Positions 37,827-50,921 of a DNA stretch of 64,000 bases are shown in pieces (positions within the stretch are counted from its first letter, which is position 1; every line of letters begins with the position of its first letter). The position numbers and the translations under genes are program-made. The stretch comes from Marinobacter salsuginis (GTDB lineage Bacteria > Pseudomonadota > Gammaproteobacteria > Pseudomonadales > Oleiphilaceae), in NCBI RefSeq assembly GCF_009617755.1, contig NZ_BGZH01000004.1:128074-192073 (forward strand). The letters run 5' to 3'. The notes under the pieces are model-generated. The model did no database searches. It saw only the letters and a program-made list of their open reading frames with translations, and was not told the DNA's origin.

Positions 37827-39023
37827 TTACTCGATGATCTTGGAGACTACGCCGGCACCAACGGTACGGCCGCCTTCACGAATCGCGAAGCGCAGACCAT
37901 CTTCCATGGCGATCGGAGCAATCAGGGTAACACTCATCTTGACGTTGTCACCCGGCATAACCATTTCCACACCTTCCGGCAGTTCGCAAGAACCGGTTAC
38001 GTCGGTAGTACGGAAGTAGAACTGCGGACGGTAGCCCTTGAAGAACGGAGTGTGACGACCACCTTCTTCTTTGGACAGAACGTACACTTCGCACTCGAAC
38101 TTGGTGTGCGGAGTGATGGAACCCGGAACCGCCAGAACCTGACCACGCTCAACGTCGTCACGCTTGGTACCACGCAGCAGTGCACCAATGTTCTCACCGG
38201 CACGGCCTTCGTCCAGCAGCTTGCGGAACATTTCAACACCGGTACAGGTGGTCTTGACGGTATCACGAATACCAACAATCTCGACTTCGTCACCAGTCTT
38301 GATAACGCCACGCTCAACACGGCCGGTCACAACAGTACCACGACCAGAGATGGAGAAGACGTCCTCGATCGGCATCAGGAAAGGCTGATCGATCGCACGC
38401 TCCGGCTCAGGGATGTAGTCATCCAGAGCTTCTACCAGCTTCTTGACAGCGGTAGTACCCATCTCGTTGTCATCCTTGCCTTCCAGCGCCATCAGCGCGG
38501 AACCAGTGATGATCGGAGTGTCGTCGCCCGGGAAGTCGTACTGGCTCAGCAGATCACGAACTTCCATCTCGACAAGCTCGAGCAGCTCTTCATCGTCTAC
38601 CATGTCCGCTTTGTTCAGGAACACAACGATGTAAGGTACACCAACCTGACGGGACAGCAGGATGTGCTCACGGGTCTGCGGCATGGGGCCGTCAGCTGCG
38701 GAGCAAACCAGGATCGCGCCGTCCATCTGTGCCGCACCAGTGATCATGTTCTTAACATAGTCAGCGTGGCCCGGGCAGTCTACGTGAGCGTAGTGACGGG
38801 TCGGAGAATCGTACTCAACGTGGGAAGTGGCGATGGTGATACCACGCGCCTTCTCTTCCGGCGCATTATCGATCTGATCGAATGCGCTGGCGGTACCTGT
38901 ACCCCAAACTTCGTGACATACGCGGGTCAGCGCTGCGGTCAGGGTGGTCTTACCATGGTCAACGTGACCGATGGTGCCTACGTTCAAGTGCGGTTTACTA
39001 CGCTCAAATTTTTCTTTAGACAC
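37827..39023 (-). CDS. tufA: Elongation factor Tu, copy A
   Basis: The GTPase that delivers aminoacyl-tRNA to the ribosome (398 aa). G1 GHVDHGKT, the effector [12 protein letters not shown]3 DCPGHADY, G4 NKAD and G5 SAL are intact, and domain 2 holds [13 protein letters not shown]. It is last in the str operon, followed by a terminator. It differs from the second copy at 54402-55598 at only ten residues: 4, 9, 40, 44-46, 58, 240, 241 and 256. Confidence 0.98.
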   Translation of the reverse strand: MSKEKFERSKPHLNVGTIGHVDHGKTTLTAALTRVCHEVWGTGTASAFDQIDNAPEEKARGITIATSHVEYDSPTRHYAHVDCPGHADYVKNMITGAAQMDGAILVCSAADGPMPQTREHILLSRQVGVPYIVVFLNKADMVDDEELLELVEMEVRDLLSQYDFPGDDTPIITGSALMALEGKDDNEMGTTAVKKLVEALDDYIPEPERAIDQPFLMPIEDVFSISGRGTVVTGRVERGVIKTGDEVEIVGIRDTVKTTCTGVEMFRKLLDEGRAGENIGALLRGTKRDDVERGQVLAVPGSITPHTKFECEVYVLSKEEGGRHTPFFKGYRPQFYFRTTDVTGSCELPEGVEMVMPGDNVKMSVTLIAPIAMEDGLRFAIREGGRTVGAGVVSKIIE

Positions 39024-39058
39024 GGTTACACCTCTTCCTGTTTCTTAAGTCCTGGGGA

Positions 39059-41164
39059 TCAACCCTTTTTAATGATCGCTTCGGCAATGTTCGAAGGCGC
39101 CTCTGAATAACCAGAGAACTCCATCGCGTAGGACGCCCGGCCTTGCGTTGCAGAACGCAGGTCGGTGGCGTAACCGAACATTTCCGACAACGGAACCTCT
39201 GCACGGATGACCTTACCGGCAGGACCTTCGTCCATGCCCTGGATGACACCACGACGACGGTTCAGGTCGCCAACAACATCACCCATGTAGTCTTCCGGCG
39301 TCACAACTTCAACACGCATGATCGGCTCGAGCAGTGCCGGGTTCGCCTCAAGGGCACCCTTCTTCATTGCCATGGAACCGGCGACCTTAAAGGCCATCTC
39401 GTTGGAGTCGACGTCGTGATAGGAACCGTCATACAGGGTTGCCTTGATACGCAGCAGCGGATACCCGGCCAGACAGCCGTTCTGCATCTGCTCTTCAATA
39501 CCCTGTTGAACTGCCGGGATGTATTCCTTGGGAACAACACCACCAACAATCTCATTCACGAAGATAAAGTTTTCGCCATCTTCATCATCCAGCGGCAGCG
39601 GCTCAAGCTTCAGCTTGACGTGACCGTACTGACCACGACCACCGGACTGACGCACGAATTTGCCTTCGACGTCTACCGGCTTGCGGATGCACTCACGGTA
39701 GGCAACCTGCGGCTTACCGATGTTGGCCTCTACCTTGAACTCGCGACGCATACGGTCAACGATGATGTCCAGGTGAAGCTCACCCATACCGGAGATGATG
39801 GTCTGACCGGACTCCTCGTCGGTACGGACACGGAAAGACGGATCTTCCTGAGCCAGCTTACCGAGAGCAACGCCCATCTTTTCCTGGTCGGCCTTGGACT
39901 TCGGCTCAACCGCAACGGAAATTACCGGCTCCGGGAACTCCATGCGCTCGAGAATGATCTTGTGATTCTCGTCGCACAGGGTGTCACCAGTGGTCACACT
40001 CTTCAGACCGATAGCTGCGGCAATGTCGCCCGCCAGAACTTCTTTGATTTCCTGACGATCCTTCGAGTGCATCTGAACCATACGGCCGACGCGCTCTTTC
40101 TTGCCCTTCACCGAGTTGTAGACGGCATTACCGGACTCAAGCTTACCGGAGTAAACCCGGAAGAAGGTCAGAGTACCTACGAACGGGTCGGTAGCAATCT
40201 TGAACGCCAGAGCGGCGAACGGTGCATCGTCGTCAACCGGACGGGTTTCCTCGGTGCCTTCGTCGTCAACTTCACCACGAATGGCCTTGACTTCGTCCGG
40301 CGCAGGCAGGAACTCGATAACAGAGTCCAGAACCGCCTGAACACCCTTGTTCTTGAACGCAGAACCACAGGTAGCAACAACGATTTCGTTGGCCAGGGTG
40401 CGCATGCGCAGACCCTTCTTGATATCGTCGATGGACAGCTCACCTTCTTCGAGGTACTTCTCCATCAGCTCTTCGTTGGCTTCTGCGGCGGCTTCAACCA
40501 TCTGCTCGCGGTACATGGCGACTTCGTCTGCCATTTCCGCGGGAACATCTTTCTGCTCGTAGGTCGCACCGGAGTCAGCTTCGTTCCAGTAGATGGCCTT
40601 GTTACGGATCAGGTCCACGATACCGGCAAAGTTGTCCTCAGCACCGATCGGCAGCTGAATGGGAACACAGTTTGCGCCCAGACGCTTCTTGATCTGCTCA
40701 ACAACGCGCAGGAAGTTGGCACCGGCACGGTCCATCTTGTTGACGAACACCATGCGGGGAACTTCGTATTTGTTGGCCTGGCGCCATACGGTCTCGGACT
40801 GAGGCTCAACACCGGAGGAACCACAGAACACAACAACCGCACCATCAAGCACACGCAGGGAGCGCTCTACTTCGATAGTGAAGTCAACGTGCCCCGGGGT
40901 GTCGATGATGTTGATCCGGTGCTCAGGGTACTGCTTGTCCATACCCTGCCAGAATGTCGTAGTCGCAGCAGAGGTGATGGTAATACCACGCTCCTGCTCC
41001 TGCTCCATCCAGTCCATGGTAGCTGCACCATCATGGACCTCACCGATCTTGTGGGAAATACCTGTATAGAACAGGACCCGCTCGGTGGTTGTGGTTTTGC
41101 CCGCATCAACGTGCGCACAAATACCAATGTTTCTGTAACGCTTGATAGGAGTCTTGCGTGCCAC
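39059..41164 (-). CDS. fusA: Elongation factor G
   Basis: The translocase GTPase (701 aa). G1 [15 protein letters not shown], the G3 region [18 protein letters not shown] and G4 VNKMDR are present; domain IV begins [20 protein letters not shown]. It lies between rpsG and tufA in str order. Fusidic-acid contact regions look ordinary by eye. Confidence 0.98.
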   Translation of the reverse strand: MARKTPIKRYRNIGICAHVDAGKTTTTERVLFYTGISHKIGEVHDGAATMDWMEQEQERGITITSAATTTFWQGMDKQYPEHRINIIDTPGHVDFTIEVERSLRVLDGAVVVFCGSSGVEPQSETVWRQANKYEVPRMVFVNKMDRAGANFLRVVEQIKKRLGANCVPIQLPIGAEDNFAGIVDLIRNKAIYWNEADSGATYEQKDVPAEMADEVAMYREQMVEAAAEANEELMEKYLEEGELSIDDIKKGLRMRTLANEIVVATCGSAFKNKGVQAVLDSVIEFLPAPDEVKAIRGEVDDEGTEETRPVDDDAPFAALAFKIATDPFVGTLTFFRVYSGKLESGNAVYNSVKGKKERVGRMVQMHSKDRQEIKEVLAGDIAAAIGLKSVTTGDTLCDENHKIILERMEFPEPVISVAVEPKSKADQEKMGVALGKLAQEDPSFRVRTDEESGQTIISGMGELHLDIIVDRMRREFKVEANIGKPQVAYRECIRKPVDVEGKFVRQSGGRGQYGHVKLKLEPLPLDDEDGENFIFVNEIVGGVVPKEYIPAVQQGIEEQMQNGCLAGYPLLRIKATLYDGSYHDVDSNEMAFKVAGSMAMKKGALEANPALLEPIMRVEVVTPEDYMGDVVGDLNRRRGVIQGMDEGPAGKVIRAEVPLSEMFGYATDLRSATQGRASYAMEFSGYSEAPSNIAEAIIKKG

Positions 41165-41182
41165 TGTATAAACCTCGGCTGA

Positions 41183-41653
41183 TTAGAAACGGAAGTGAGA
41201 GAACGCCTTGTTGGCTTCTGCCATGCGGTGAACATCTTCACGCTTCTTAACAGCGGAGCCTTTGCTGTCAGCGGCGTCCAGGATTTCACCAGCCAGACGC
41301 TGAGCCATGGACTTCTCACCGCGCTTCCGTGAATATTCGACGAGCCAGCGCATGGCCAGCGCGTTCTGACGGGAAGGCCGTACTTCGACAGGCACCTGGT
41401 AAGTAGCACCACCCACACGACGGGACTTAACCTCAACCATCGGCTGGATGTTCTCCAGGGCCTTCTCGAACATGTCGATCGGCTCTTCCTTGGATTTCTC
41501 GGCAACAATATCCAGAGCGCCGTAAACAATGCGCTCTGCGGTAGACTTCTTGCCACTTTCCATCACGTGGTTGATGAACTTGGCAAGACGTGCACTGCCG
41601 AATTTCGGATCCGGGATAATTTCCCGTTTAGCTGCAACTCTTCTTCTAGGCAT
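41183..41653 (-). CDS. rpsG: 30S ribosomal protein S7
   Basis: The head-assembly initiator in the small subunit (156 aa); in E. coli it also represses the str operon. [40 protein letters not shown] and [12 protein letters not shown] are diagnostic. The 114-base gap from rpsL is where the E. coli S7 operator lies, but I did not resolve a homologous structure. Confidence 0.98.
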   Translation of the reverse strand: MPRRRVAAKREIIPDPKFGSARLAKFINHVMESGKKSTAERIVYGALDIVAEKSKEEPIDMFEKALENIQPMVEVKSRRVGGATYQVPVEVRPSRQNALAMRWLVEYSRKRGEKSMAQRLAGEILDAADSKGSAVKKREDVHRMAEANKAFSHFRF

Positions 41654-41767
41654 CGATAAGCCCTTATATATCTAAAAGGTCTTCAGGAACCCCTGAGATA
41701 GCAAATGCTACTCAGCCTTACTCTTACCGTTCTGACAAGCAACGATAAAAGACACCCGCTCGGGACA

Positions 41768-42142
41768 TCAGGACTTGGGTCGTTTTGCACCGTACTTGGA
41801 GCGGCCCTGCTTACGGTTCTGCACACCCTGGGTGTCCAGCGTTCCGCGAACAGTGTGATAGCGCACACCCGGAAGGTCTTTTACTCGACCACCACGGATC
41901 AGCACAACACTGTGCTCCTGAAGGTTGTGACCTTCACCACCAATGTATGAGGAAACCTCGTAGCCGTTGGTCAGACGAACACGGCACACTTTACGCAGTG
42001 CTGAGTTCGGCTTCTTCGGCGTTGTGGTGTATACACGAGTGCACACACCACGGCGCTGAGGGCAGGCCTGGAGAGCAGGAACGTCGCTCTTGGCTACCTT
42101 GCGCTTACGAGGCTTACGCACCAACTGATTAATCGTTGCCAT
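41768..42142 (-). CDS. rpsL: 30S ribosomal protein S12
   Basis: A decoding-centre protein (124 aa). [20 protein letters not shown] starts it; [18 protein letters not shown] and [17 protein letters not shown] carry wild-type Lys at the classical streptomycin-resistance positions (43 and 88), so no such mutation is present. The ATG at 42142 with TTTGGAG upstream matches the family; five upstream codons are rejected. First gene of the str operon. Confidence 0.98.
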   Translation of the reverse strand: MATINQLVRKPRKRKVAKSDVPALQACPQRRGVCTRVYTTTPKKPNSALRKVCRVRLTNGYEVSSYIGGEGHNLQEHSVVLIRGGRVKDLPGVRYHTVRGTLDTQGVQNRKQGRSKYGAKRPKS

Positions 42143-42177
42143 GTAAGCAAACTCCAAAAAACCATATCAATGAAACT

Positions 42178-42197
42178 TACCCCCTGTGCAGGGGGTA
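42178..42197 (-). other. Hairpin in the rpsL leader
   Basis: TACCCCCT and AGGGGGTA form a perfect 8-bp stem around GTGC, downstream of the rpsL promoter and 36 bases before the start codon. No T-run follows. It could be a 5'-stabilising structure or a regulatory stem; its role is not known. Confidence 0.6.
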
Positions 42198-42213
42198 AAA
42201 TTTAAGGGACGCA

Positions 42214-42242
42214 AGTGTAAGCCTGCGCCCCCGGACAGTCAA
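42214..42242 (-). promoter_or_regulatory. Sigma-70 promoter of the str operon
   Basis: On the minus strand TTGACT (42237-42242) lies 17 bases from TACACT (42214-42219), followed by TGCGTCCC, a GC-rich discriminator of the kind seen at stringently controlled promoters. It lies between rpoC and rpsL. Confidence 0.85.
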
Positions 42243-42265
42243 GATGACTGGTCTCTTTTTGACCA

Positions 42266-42292
42266 CCTCCCGGGTAGGTAACTACCCGGAGG
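42266..42292 (-). other. Stem-loop downstream of rpoC
   Basis: CCTCCGGGTA and TACCCGGGAGG form a strong stem with one bulge, starting 18 bases after the rpoC stop. On the minus strand it is followed by TGGTCAAAAAG rather than a T-run, so it is not a convincing intrinsic terminator; it may be a 3'-end or processing structure. Confidence 0.5.
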
Positions 42293-42309
42293 CAGTGCGC
42301 CGGCCCAAC

Positions 42310-45300
42310 TCAGCTTTCGCGGTTGAGCTCGGCACTCAGAGCTTCTTCCACGTCGGCCGCAGTCACGCCCTGCTCTTCCAGATCGCGCTTGCGACGACGC
42401 TCGTTGTGGTATGCCAGACCGGTACCGGCCGGAATCAGTCGACCAACCACAACGTTTTCCTTCAGGCCGCGCAGGTAATCACGCTTACCGGTAACCGCAC
42501 CTTCGGTGAGCACCCGGGTGGTTTCCTGGAACGAAGCCGCAGAAATGAACGACTCGGTGGCCAGGGAAGCCTTGGTGATACCCAGCAACAGACGCTCGAA
42601 CCGTGCCGGTTCTTTGTCGGCTGCATCGGCCTTCTCGTTCTCTTCCAGCACCTGGGTGATTTCCACCTGATCACCGGAAAGCAGGGTCGTATCACCCGGA
42701 TCGGTGATTTCGACCTTGCGCAGCATCTGTCGAACGATAACCTCGATGTGTTTATCGTTGATGACAACGCCCTGCAGACGGTAAACGTCCTGGATCTCGT
42801 TGGTGATGTACTTGGCCAGCTCGACCACACCCAGCAGACGCAGAATGTCGTGCGGGTTGGACGGGCCGTCAGAAATCACCTCGCCCTTCTCAACCGTTTC
42901 ACCTTCGAAGACGTTGAGCTGACGGTGCTTCGGAATCAGCACTTCGTAAGCGTCGCCGTCTTTCGGCGTGATCACCAGGCGCTTCTTGCCCTTGGTTTCC
43001 TTGCCGAAGGACACCACGCCGCTGATTTCAGCAAGAATGGACGATTCCTTCGGACGACGGGCTTCGAACAGGTCGGCAACCCGCGGAAGACCACCGGTGA
43101 TATCCCGGGTCTTGGAGCTTTCCTGCGGGATCCGGGCTACCACATCACCCAGCTCGACATTGGCGCCGTTGGCCATGGTGACCAAGGCGTTCGCCGGCAG
43201 GAAGAAGATCGCCGTGCCGCCGCCCGGCAGCTCAACCTCTTCGCCCTTGTCGTCCACCAGTTGGATGGCCGGACGAATGTCCTTACCAGCGGCTGGACGT
43301 TCTTTGGAGTCAATAACCTCCATAGTGGACAGACCGGTGAGCTCGTCCGCCTGGGTACGGACAGTGATGCCCTCCTCCATGTTGACGAACTTGGCTGTAC
43401 CCTTGGCTTCCGCGATGATCGGGTGCGTATGCGGGTCCCACTTGGCAACTACAACACCGGCCTCTACCTGATCGCCATTCTTCACGGAGAGCACAGCGCC
43501 GTACGGCAGCTTATACCACTCGCGCTCACGACCCTGCTCGTCCGCAATGGCCAGGGCAGAAGAACGGGAAACCACCACCAGGGAGCCATCGATCTTCTCG
43601 ATGGACTTCAGGTTGTGCAGGCGCACGGTACCGCCGTGCTTGACCTGGATGTTATCTACAGCGGAAGCCCGGCTCGCGGCACCACCGATGTGGAAGGTCC
43701 GCATGGTCAGCTGGGTACCCGGCTCACCGATGGACTGAGCTGCGATAACACCAACGGCCTCACCCACGTTGACCTCATGGCCACGGGCCAGATCGCGGCC
43801 ATAGCACTTGGAACAGATGCCGTGGCGGGTCTCACAGGTAATAGCAGAGCGAACCCAGATTTCGTCAACACCAGCGCGCTCCACCATCTCGACGGTTTTC
43901 TCGTCGAGCAGGGTACCGGCAGGCACAACAGCATTGTCCTTGTCGGTCGGTGTAAACACGTCACGCGCGGTCACTCGACCCAGAACCCGGTCACCCAGGG
44001 GCACAACAACGTCGCCACCCTCGATGTGCGGCGTCATCAGCAGACCTTCATCGGTGCCACAGTCAGGCTCGGTAACCACCAGATCCTGGGACACGTCGAC
44101 CAGACGACGGGTCAGGTAACCGGAGTTGGCGGTCTTCAGGGCGGTATCCGCCAGACCCTTACGGGCACCGTGCGTGGAAATGAAGTACTGCAGTACGTTC
44201 AGACCTTCACGGAAGTTCGCGGTAATCGGCGTCTCAATGATGGAGCCGTCCGGCTTGGCCATCAGGCCACGCATACCAGAAAGCTGACGGATCTGGGCAG
44301 CGGAACCCCGGGCACCGGAGTCCGCCATCATGTACACGGAGTTGAACGACTCCTGCATGAGATCCTCGCCGTCCTCACCTTTCACCGGCTGGCCGTCCGG
44401 ACCAATCACCTGCTCCTTGGACAAACGCTCCATCATGGCCTTGGAGACCTTGTCGTTGGCCCGGGACCAGATATCGATCACCTTGTTGTACTTCTCGCCC
44501 TGGGTCAGAAGACCGGACGCGTACTGGGTCTCGATGTCCTTCACCTCTGCAGAGGCGGCGTCTACCAGCTCGTACTTCTCCGGCGGAATCTCGAAATCGT
44601 TGAAACCGATCGAGATGCCGGAAACGGTGGCGTAGTGATAACCCATGTACATCAGCTGATCCGCGAAAATGACGGTGTCTTTCAGACCCGCATCGCGATA
44701 GCAGGTGTTGATCAGGTTGGAGATCGCCTTCTTGACCATCGGCTTGTTGATCAGCTCGTAGGACAGGCCATCCGGCACGATATCGAACAACAGCGCCCGA
44801 CCAACCGTGGTATCAACAATCTTGTATTCTTCGGTGCGAGAGCCATCTTCAGCAATCGCCACTTCCTTCACACGAACCTTGACGATCGCCTGAAGGTCGA
44901 CCTTGCCAGCGCCGTAGGCACGATGCGCCTCTTTGACGTCGGCAAACACCATACCCTCGCCCAGGGCGCTCTTGCGCTCACGGGTCATGTAGTACAGCCC
45001 GAGTACCACGTCCTGGGACGGCACGATGATCGGCTCGCCGTTAGCCGGCGACAGTACGTTGTTGGTGGACATCATCAACGCACGGGCTTCGAGCTGGGCT
45101 TCCAGGGTCAGCGGTACGTGCACCGCCATCTGGTCACCGTCAAAGTCGGCGTTGTAGGCAGCACACACCAGCGGGTGCAACTGGATGGCCTTACCTTCGA
45201 TCAGAACCGGCTCGAACGCCTGGATACCCAGACGGTGCAGGGTCGGCGCACGGTTCAGCATGATGGGGTGCTCACGGATGACTTCGTCCAGGATATCCCA

Positions 45301-46524
45301 GACCACGCCTTCCTCACGCTCAACCATCTTCTTGGCGGCCTTGATGGTGGTCGCCAGGCCACGGTGCTCGAGCTTGGAGAAGATAAACGGCTTGAACAGT
45401 TCCAGAGCCATCTTCTTGGGCAGACCACACTGGTGCAGGCGCAGGTAGGGACCTACCACGATCACCGAACGACCGGAGTAGTCCACACGTTTACCCAGCA
45501 GGTTCTGACGGAAACGACCCTGCTTACCCTTGATCATGTCGGCCAGGGACTTCAGCGGGCGCTTGTTAGTGCCGGTGATGGCGCGGCCACGACGACCGTT
45601 GTCCAGCAGCGCATCAACCGCTTCCTGAAGCATCCGCTTCTCGTTGCGCACGATGATGTCCGGCGCGTTCAGTTCCAGCAGGCGCTTGAGACGGTTGTTC
45701 CGGTTGATCACCCGACGGTAAAGATCGTTCAGATCAGAGGTCGCGAAGCGGCCACCGTCCAGCGGTACCAGCGGACGCAGATCCGGCGGCAGAACCGGCA
45801 GCACGGTCATAACCATGTCGCCGGGCTTGTTACCGGAGTACAGGAACGCCTCAAGAATCTTCAGACGCTTGCTGAACTTCTTGATCTTGGTTTCGGAGTT
45901 GGTCTGCGGGATTTCCTCACGCAGGGCATCAACCTCTTCCTGCAGGTCGATACCTTCGAGGAGTTCCTTGACCGCTTCGGCACCCATGCGGGCGTCGAAC
46001 TCGTCACCGAATTCTTCCAGGGCTTCGTAATACTGCTCGTCGTTCAGCAACTGCCCTTTCTCCAGGGTGGTCATCCCCGGATCGATCACGATAAAGGATT
46101 CGAAGTACAGGACCCGCTCGATATCACGCAGGGTCATGTCCAGCATCAGGCCAATGCGGGACGGCAGTGACTTCAGGAACCAGATGTGGGCGACCGGGCT
46201 GGCCAACTCGATATGACCCATGCGCTCACGACGCACGCTGGCCAGTGCAACCTCAACACCACACTTCTCGCAGATGACGCCGCGGTGCTTGAGGCGCTTG
46301 TACTTACCGCACAGGCACTCGTAGTCCTTGATCGGGCCGAAGATCTTGGCACAGAAAAGACCGTCGCGCTCCGGCTTGAAGGTACGGTAGTTAATGGTCT
46401 CAGGCTTCTTCACTTCGCCAAAGGACCAGGAACGAATCATGTCAGGCGACGCCAGGCCAATGCGGATGGCGTCGAATTCCTTGCTTTGGTTCTGGCTCTT
46501 GAGAAGATTCAGCAAATCTTTCAT
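42310..46524 (-). CDS. rpoC: RNA polymerase beta' subunit
   Basis: The catalytic beta' subunit (1404 aa). It contains the zinc-binding start [20 protein letters not shown], the Mg-chelating [16 protein letters not shown], the bridge-helix/trigger-loop region and a second zinc site ([20 protein letters not shown]). Length matches the gammaproteobacterial protein. It follows rpoB by 76 bases, as in the rif operon. Confidence 0.99.
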   Translation of the reverse strand: MKDLLNLLKSQNQSKEFDAIRIGLASPDMIRSWSFGEVKKPETINYRTFKPERDGLFCAKIFGPIKDYECLCGKYKRLKHRGVICEKCGVEVALASVRRERMGHIELASPVAHIWFLKSLPSRIGLMLDMTLRDIERVLYFESFIVIDPGMTTLEKGQLLNDEQYYEALEEFGDEFDARMGAEAVKELLEGIDLQEEVDALREEIPQTNSETKIKKFSKRLKILEAFLYSGNKPGDMVMTVLPVLPPDLRPLVPLDGGRFATSDLNDLYRRVINRNNRLKRLLELNAPDIIVRNEKRMLQEAVDALLDNGRRGRAITGTNKRPLKSLADMIKGKQGRFRQNLLGKRVDYSGRSVIVVGPYLRLHQCGLPKKMALELFKPFIFSKLEHRGLATTIKAAKKMVEREEGVVWDILDEVIREHPIMLNRAPTLHRLGIQAFEPVLIEGKAIQLHPLVCAAYNADFDGDQMAVHVPLTLEAQLEARALMMSTNNVLSPANGEPIIVPSQDVVLGLYYMTRERKSALGEGMVFADVKEAHRAYGAGKVDLQAIVKVRVKEVAIAEDGSRTEEYKIVDTTVGRALLFDIVPDGLSYELINKPMVKKAISNLINTCYRDAGLKDTVIFADQLMYMGYHYATVSGISIGFNDFEIPPEKYELVDAASAEVKDIETQYASGLLTQGEKYNKVIDIWSRANDKVSKAMMERLSKEQVIGPDGQPVKGEDGEDLMQESFNSVYMMADSGARGSAAQIRQLSGMRGLMAKPDGSIIETPITANFREGLNVLQYFISTHGARKGLADTALKTANSGYLTRRLVDVSQDLVVTEPDCGTDEGLLMTPHIEGGDVVVPLGDRVLGRVTARDVFTPTDKDNAVVPAGTLLDEKTVEMVERAGVDEIWVRSAITCETRHGICSKCYGRDLARGHEVNVGEAVGVIAAQSIGEPGTQLTMRTFHIGGAASRASAVDNIQVKHGGTVRLHNLKSIEKIDGSLVVVSRSSALAIADEQGREREWYKLPYGAVLSVKNGDQVEAGVVVAKWDPHTHPIIAEAKGTAKFVNMEEGITVRTQADELTGLSTMEVIDSKERPAAGKDIRPAIQLVDDKGEEVELPGGGTAIFFLPANALVTMANGANVELGDVVARIPQESSKTRDITGGLPRVADLFEARRPKESSILAEISGVVSFGKETKGKKRLVITPKDGDAYEVLIPKHRQLNVFEGETVEKGEVISDGPSNPHDILRLLGVVELAKYITNEIQDVYRLQGVVINDKHIEVIVRQMLRKVEITDPGDTTLLSGDQVEITQVLEENEKADAADKEPARFERLLLGITKASLATESFISAASFQETTRVLTEGAVTGKRDYLRGLKENVVVGRLIPAGTGLAYHNERRRKRDLEEQGVTAADVEEALSAELNRES

Positions 46525-46600
46525 CAGTAAAAGCTCCGGATGGCGTTAATCTCGGGCGGGCACTTCGCGTGCCCGCTCACGCTGCCAAAAACAATTCGGC

Positions 46601-49600
46601 TCACTCGGATTCCAGCTCGATGTCGATACCCAGCGAGCGGATTTCCTTGACAAGAACGTTGAAGGATTCGGGCATGCCCGGCTCCATCCGATGATCGCCA
46701 TCGACAATGTTCTTGTACATCTTGGTCCGACCGTTCACGTCATCAGACTTGACGGTGAGCATTTCCTGCAGCGTGTAAGCTGCGCCGTAGGCCTCAAGGG
46801 CCCACACTTCCATCTCACCGAAGCGCTGGCCACCGAACTGCGCCTTACCACCCAGCGGCTGCTGGGTAACCAGGCTGTAAGAACCGGTGGAACGAGCGTG
46901 CATCTTGTCGTCGATCAGGTGGTTCAGCTTCAGGATGTACATGTAGCCAACCGTCACCGGGCGGTCGAACGCATCACCGGTGCGACCATCATAAAGCTTG
47001 GTCTGCCCCGTTGTGCTCATACCCGCCAGCTCAAGCATACGCTTGACCTCGGCTTCCTTGGCGCCGTCAAATACCGGCGTTGCCATGGGCACGCCGCCCC
47101 GAAGGTTGTGGCACATCTCCAGGATTTCCTTGTCGGACAGGGAATCCAGATCCACCTTGAACACTTCGTCTGAGTGATTGTAGATCTCATCCAGCAGCTT
47201 GCGTAATTCAGCTACCTTGCGCTGCTCGTCCAGCATCTGGCTAATTCGCTCACCCAGACCCTTCGCTGCCGCGCCCAGGTGAGTCTCAAGCACCTGACCT
47301 ACGTTCATCCGCGAGGGTACACCCAGCGGGTTCAGAACCACGTCAACCGTGTTGCCGTGCTCGTCATAAGGCATATCTTCGATCGGCATAACCGAGGAAA
47401 TAACACCCTTGTTACCGTGACGGCCGGCCATCTTGTCACCCGGCTGGATACGACGCTTGATAGCCAGGTATACCTTGACGATTTTCAGTACGCCCGGTGC
47501 GAGATCATCGCCCTGCTGAAGCTTGCCTTTCTTGTCGTCAAAGCGCGCTTCGTGCTCCTTCTTGCGGTCTTCCAGACCCTGCTCGGATTTCTCCAGCAGT
47601 TCGTTCAAACCCTCGTCTTTCATCCGGAGCTTGAACCAGTCGGAACGCGGCAGCTCGGCCAGGTAGCTCTCTTCCAGGGTGGCGCCCTTTTTCAGGCCCG
47701 GCCCACTGATCACTTCCTGCCCTTTCAGAGCACTCATCAGACGCTCGAATGTGGCACCTTCGACAATCCGGTACTCGTCCTTCAGATCCTTGCGGTACTG
47801 GTCCAACTGCTCTTTCTCGATGGACTGGGCACGCTGATCCTTCTCGATACCGTCGCGGGTAAAGACCTGCACGTCGATAACGGTGCCGCGGGTACCTGTC
47901 GGCACACGGGAGGAGGTGTCCTTCACATCAGACGCCTTCTCACCGAAGATGGCACGCAGCAGTTTCTCTTCCGGTGTCAGCTGGGTTTCACCTTTCGGTG
48001 TTACCTTACCTACCAGAATGTCACCGGGGCCCACTTCAGCACCAATGTAAACAATCCCGGACTCATCGAGCTTGGACAGCGCACTTTCACCGACGTTCGG
48101 AATATCCGCGGTGATTTCTTCGCTACCCAGCTTGGTGTCTCGAGCCACACAGGTCAGCTCCTGAATGTGGATGGTGGTCAAGCGATCTTCCTGCACCACT
48201 TTCTCGGAGATGAGGATGGAGTCCTCAAAGTTGTAACCGTTCCAGGGCATGAACGCGATACGCATGTTCTGCCCCAGGGCCAGTTCACCCAGATCCACGG
48301 ATGGACCGTCGGCCAGCACGTCACCACGGGCAATCACGTCACCCTGACGCACGATGGAACGCTGGTTGATACAGGTGTTCTGGTTTGAACGGGTGTACTT
48401 GGTCAGGTTGTAGATATCCACACCTGCGTCACCCGCTTCGGTTTCCTCATTGTTGACACGAACCACGATACGGGCCGCGTCGACACTCTCAATCACACCG
48501 CCACGACGGGCCGTGACACAGACACCGGAGTCCTGCGCTACCGTACGCTCTACACCGGTACCTACCAGAGGCACCTGGGAACGCAGGGTCGGAACTGCCT
48601 GGCGCTGCATGTTCGCACCCATCAGTGCCCGGTTGGCGTCGTCATGCTCCAGGAACGGGATCAGGGATGCCGCGACGGATACTACCTGGCGCGGAGATAC
48701 ATCCATGAAGTTAACGCTCTCCGGCGGAGTAACGGTAAATTCGTTCTGATGGCGAACAGTAACCAGCTCGTCGGTCAGTCGCTTGGTCTTCTCGTCCATG
48801 GCAGCACTGGCCTGGGCGATGACGTAGTTGCTCTCCTCGATAGCGGACAGGTAAACCACTTCATCGGTGACCACGCCGTTTTCGACCTTCCGATACGGGC
48901 TCTCGAGGAAACCGTAGGAGTTGGACCGCGCATAAGTCGCCAGCGAGTTGATCAGACCGATGTTCGGACCTTCCGGTGTCTCGATCGGGCATACGCGACC
49001 GTAGTGGGTCGGGTGTACGTCACGAACCTCAAAGCCTGCACGCTCACGAGTCAGACCGCCAGGGCCCAACGCAGAGATACGACGCTTGTGCGTGACCTCG
49101 GAGAGCGGGTTGTTCTGGTCCATGAACTGGGACAGCTGGCTTGAACCGAAGAATTCTTTAACCGCGGCAGCCACCGGCTTGGCGTTAATCAGATCCTGCG
49201 GCATCAGGCCTTCACTTTCAGCAAGGCTCAGGCGCTCACGAACCGCGCGCTCAACGCGCACCAGCCCGACACGGAACTGGTTTTCGGCCATTTCGCCAAC
49301 ACAGCGAACACGACGGTTACCCAGGTTGTCGATGTCGTCGACATTGCCTTGGCCGTTACGGATATCGATCAGAGTCTTCAGAACATCGATGATGTCTTCG
49401 TGGGTCAGCGTACCTTCACCTGTACTCTCTTCACGGCGCAGACGACGGTTGAGCTTCATCCGGCCAACCGCAGACAGATCGTAGCGCTCTTCGGAGAAGA
49501 ACAGGTTGTTGAACAGGTTCTCAGCCGACTCCTTGGTGGGCGGCTCACCGGGGCGCATCATACGGTAGATCTCAACCAGCGCTTCCAGCGGCGTACGGGT

Positions 49601-50680
49601 CGGATCGATACGCAGGGTATCGGACATGAACGGTCCGCAGTCCAGGTCGTTGGTGTAAAGGGTTTCGATTTCCTTCACGCCAGCGTCGAGGATCTTGGTA
49701 ACCAGCTCTTCGGTCAGCTCGGAGTTACACTCAACCAGCACTTCCCCAGAAGCCTGATCGATCATGTCTTTGGCCAGTACGCGGCCGTACAGGTACTCGG
49801 TTGGCACCTCGAGCTCGTTGATACCGGCTTTTTCCAACTGCTTGATGTGGCGAGCAGTAATCCGGCGGCCTTCCTCAACAATCACGTTGCCGTCATTGTC
49901 TTTGATATCGAAGGTCGCAATGTCACCACGCAGACGGCTCGGCACCAGCTCCAGCTTGCACACTTCCGCGCCCAGGCTGAACTTACTGGTTTCGAAGAAC
50001 ATATCGAGCATCTGCTCGGAGGTATAGCCCAGGGCACGAAGCAGTATCGACGCCGGCAGCTTACGGCGACGGTCGATACGAACGAACACGGAGTCCTTCG
50101 GGTCGAACTCGAAGTCCAGCCAGGAACCACGGTAAGGAATCACCCGAGCCGAGTACAGAAGCTTGCCTGAGGAATGGGTCTTGCCCTTGTCGTGATCGAA
50201 GAACACACCCGGTGAACGGTGGAGCTGGGAAACAATAACACGCTCGGTACCATTGATAACGAAGGTACCGTTCTCGGTCATCAGGGGCATTTCGCCCATG
50301 TAGACTTCCTGCTCTTTAATGTCCTTGATCGCCTTGTTGGACGATTCCTTATCGTAAATGATAAGGCGGACCTTCACCCGCAGCGGCGCTGCATAGGTTA
50401 CGCCCCTAAGCTGGCATTCCTTGACATCAAAAACCGGCTCGCCAATACGATAACTGACGTATTCGAGCGCGGCATTGCCAGAGTAACTGACAATCGGGAA
50501 TACGGATTTGAATGCTGCGTGAAGACCGGTTTCCCGGCGGTCTTCAGGAGCGGCTTCCATTTGGAGGAAGTCCCGGAACGAATCCAGCTGAATAGACAGC
50601 AAATAGGGGACGTCCATCACGGAAGGCAATTTACTAAAATCTTTGCGAATCCGCTTTTTCTCAGTGTAGGAGTAAGTCAT
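46601..50680 (-). CDS. rpoB: RNA polymerase beta subunit
   Basis: The beta subunit (1359 aa). [20 protein letters not shown] starts it. The rifampicin-binding cluster reads [20 protein letters not shown] followed by [10 protein letters not shown], with the residues equivalent to E. coli Q513, D516, H526 and S531 all wild type. The C-terminal [15 protein letters not shown] is intact. ATG at 50680 has GGGGA 6-7 bases upstream; another ATG at 50686 is too close to that site. Confidence 0.99.
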   Translation of the reverse strand: MTYSYTEKKRIRKDFSKLPSVMDVPYLLSIQLDSFRDFLQMEAAPEDRRETGLHAAFKSVFPIVSYSGNAALEYVSYRIGEPVFDVKECQLRGVTYAAPLRVKVRLIIYDKESSNKAIKDIKEQEVYMGEMPLMTENGTFVINGTERVIVSQLHRSPGVFFDHDKGKTHSSGKLLYSARVIPYRGSWLDFEFDPKDSVFVRIDRRRKLPASILLRALGYTSEQMLDMFFETSKFSLGAEVCKLELVPSRLRGDIATFDIKDNDGNVIVEEGRRITARHIKQLEKAGINELEVPTEYLYGRVLAKDMIDQASGEVLVECNSELTEELVTKILDAGVKEIETLYTNDLDCGPFMSDTLRIDPTRTPLEALVEIYRMMRPGEPPTKESAENLFNNLFFSEERYDLSAVGRMKLNRRLRREESTGEGTLTHEDIIDVLKTLIDIRNGQGNVDDIDNLGNRRVRCVGEMAENQFRVGLVRVERAVRERLSLAESEGLMPQDLINAKPVAAAVKEFFGSSQLSQFMDQNNPLSEVTHKRRISALGPGGLTRERAGFEVRDVHPTHYGRVCPIETPEGPNIGLINSLATYARSNSYGFLESPYRKVENGVVTDEVVYLSAIEESNYVIAQASAAMDEKTKRLTDELVTVRHQNEFTVTPPESVNFMDVSPRQVVSVAASLIPFLEHDDANRALMGANMQRQAVPTLRSQVPLVGTGVERTVAQDSGVCVTARRGGVIESVDAARIVVRVNNEETEAGDAGVDIYNLTKYTRSNQNTCINQRSIVRQGDVIARGDVLADGPSVDLGELALGQNMRIAFMPWNGYNFEDSILISEKVVQEDRLTTIHIQELTCVARDTKLGSEEITADIPNVGESALSKLDESGIVYIGAEVGPGDILVGKVTPKGETQLTPEEKLLRAIFGEKASDVKDTSSRVPTGTRGTVIDVQVFTRDGIEKDQRAQSIEKEQLDQYRKDLKDEYRIVEGATFERLMSALKGQEVISGPGLKKGATLEESYLAELPRSDWFKLRMKDEGLNELLEKSEQGLEDRKKEHEARFDDKKGKLQQGDDLAPGVLKIVKVYLAIKRRIQPGDKMAGRHGNKGVISSVMPIEDMPYDEHGNTVDVVLNPLGVPSRMNVGQVLETHLGAAAKGLGERISQMLDEQRKVAELRKLLDEIYNHSDEVFKVDLDSLSDKEILEMCHNLRGGVPMATPVFDGAKEAEVKRMLELAGMSTTGQTKLYDGRTGDAFDRPVTVGYMYILKLNHLIDDKMHARSTGSYSLVTQQPLGGKAQFGGQRFGEMEVWALEAYGAAYTLQEMLTVKSDDVNGRTKMYKNIVDGDHRMEPGMPESFNVLVKEIRSLGIDIELESE

Positions 50681-50851
50681 CTGCATTCCCCAGCTTTAGA
50701 CCTGATACCTGGTATCAAGAAGCAACCAATGTTCTGCTTCGGGGCCGAATTGCTCGGCTTGTCGCGCCGTCTTGAACAAGACTCTGGCTGTAGGTTATAG
50801 ATCTGACATCAACCTGCAATTGCTCACCAGACTCTATAGCATATACAACAG

Positions 50852-50881
50852 AAAAAGGCCGGTGGCCCAAAGCCACCAGCC
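50852..50881 (-). terminator. rplL-rpoB attenuator (partial terminator)
   Basis: A 10-bp stem (50857-50866 with 50872-50881, one G-U pair) is followed on the minus strand by CTTTTTCTG, 41 bases after rplL. In E. coli this position holds an attenuator that lets a fraction of transcripts enter rpoBC; the same role is likely, because no strong promoter is obvious before rpoB. Confidence 0.82.
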
Positions 50882-50921
50882 TGTCCATGCTTATTGCACG
50901 GTTTCGATCAACAGCCGACTC

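Noticed and set aside
39143..41182. 679-codon plus-strand frame opposite fusA, and a similar 457-codon frame opposite tufA (37737-39110)
   Set aside because: Both mirror conserved genes; their protein sequences have no family features.
42266..42292. Terminator after rpoC
   Set aside because: The stem is strong but followed by A-rich, not T-rich, sequence on the minus strand; kept only as a stem-loop.
42244..46170. 1308-codon open frame on the plus strand opposite rpoC
   Set aside because: It is antisense to a certain gene, has no recognisable domains or suitable ribosome binding site, and is explained by codon bias in G+C-rich DNA.
46601..50680. Rifampicin- or streptomycin-resistance substitutions in rpoB or rpsL
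   Set aside because: The classical resistance positions are wild type in both genes.
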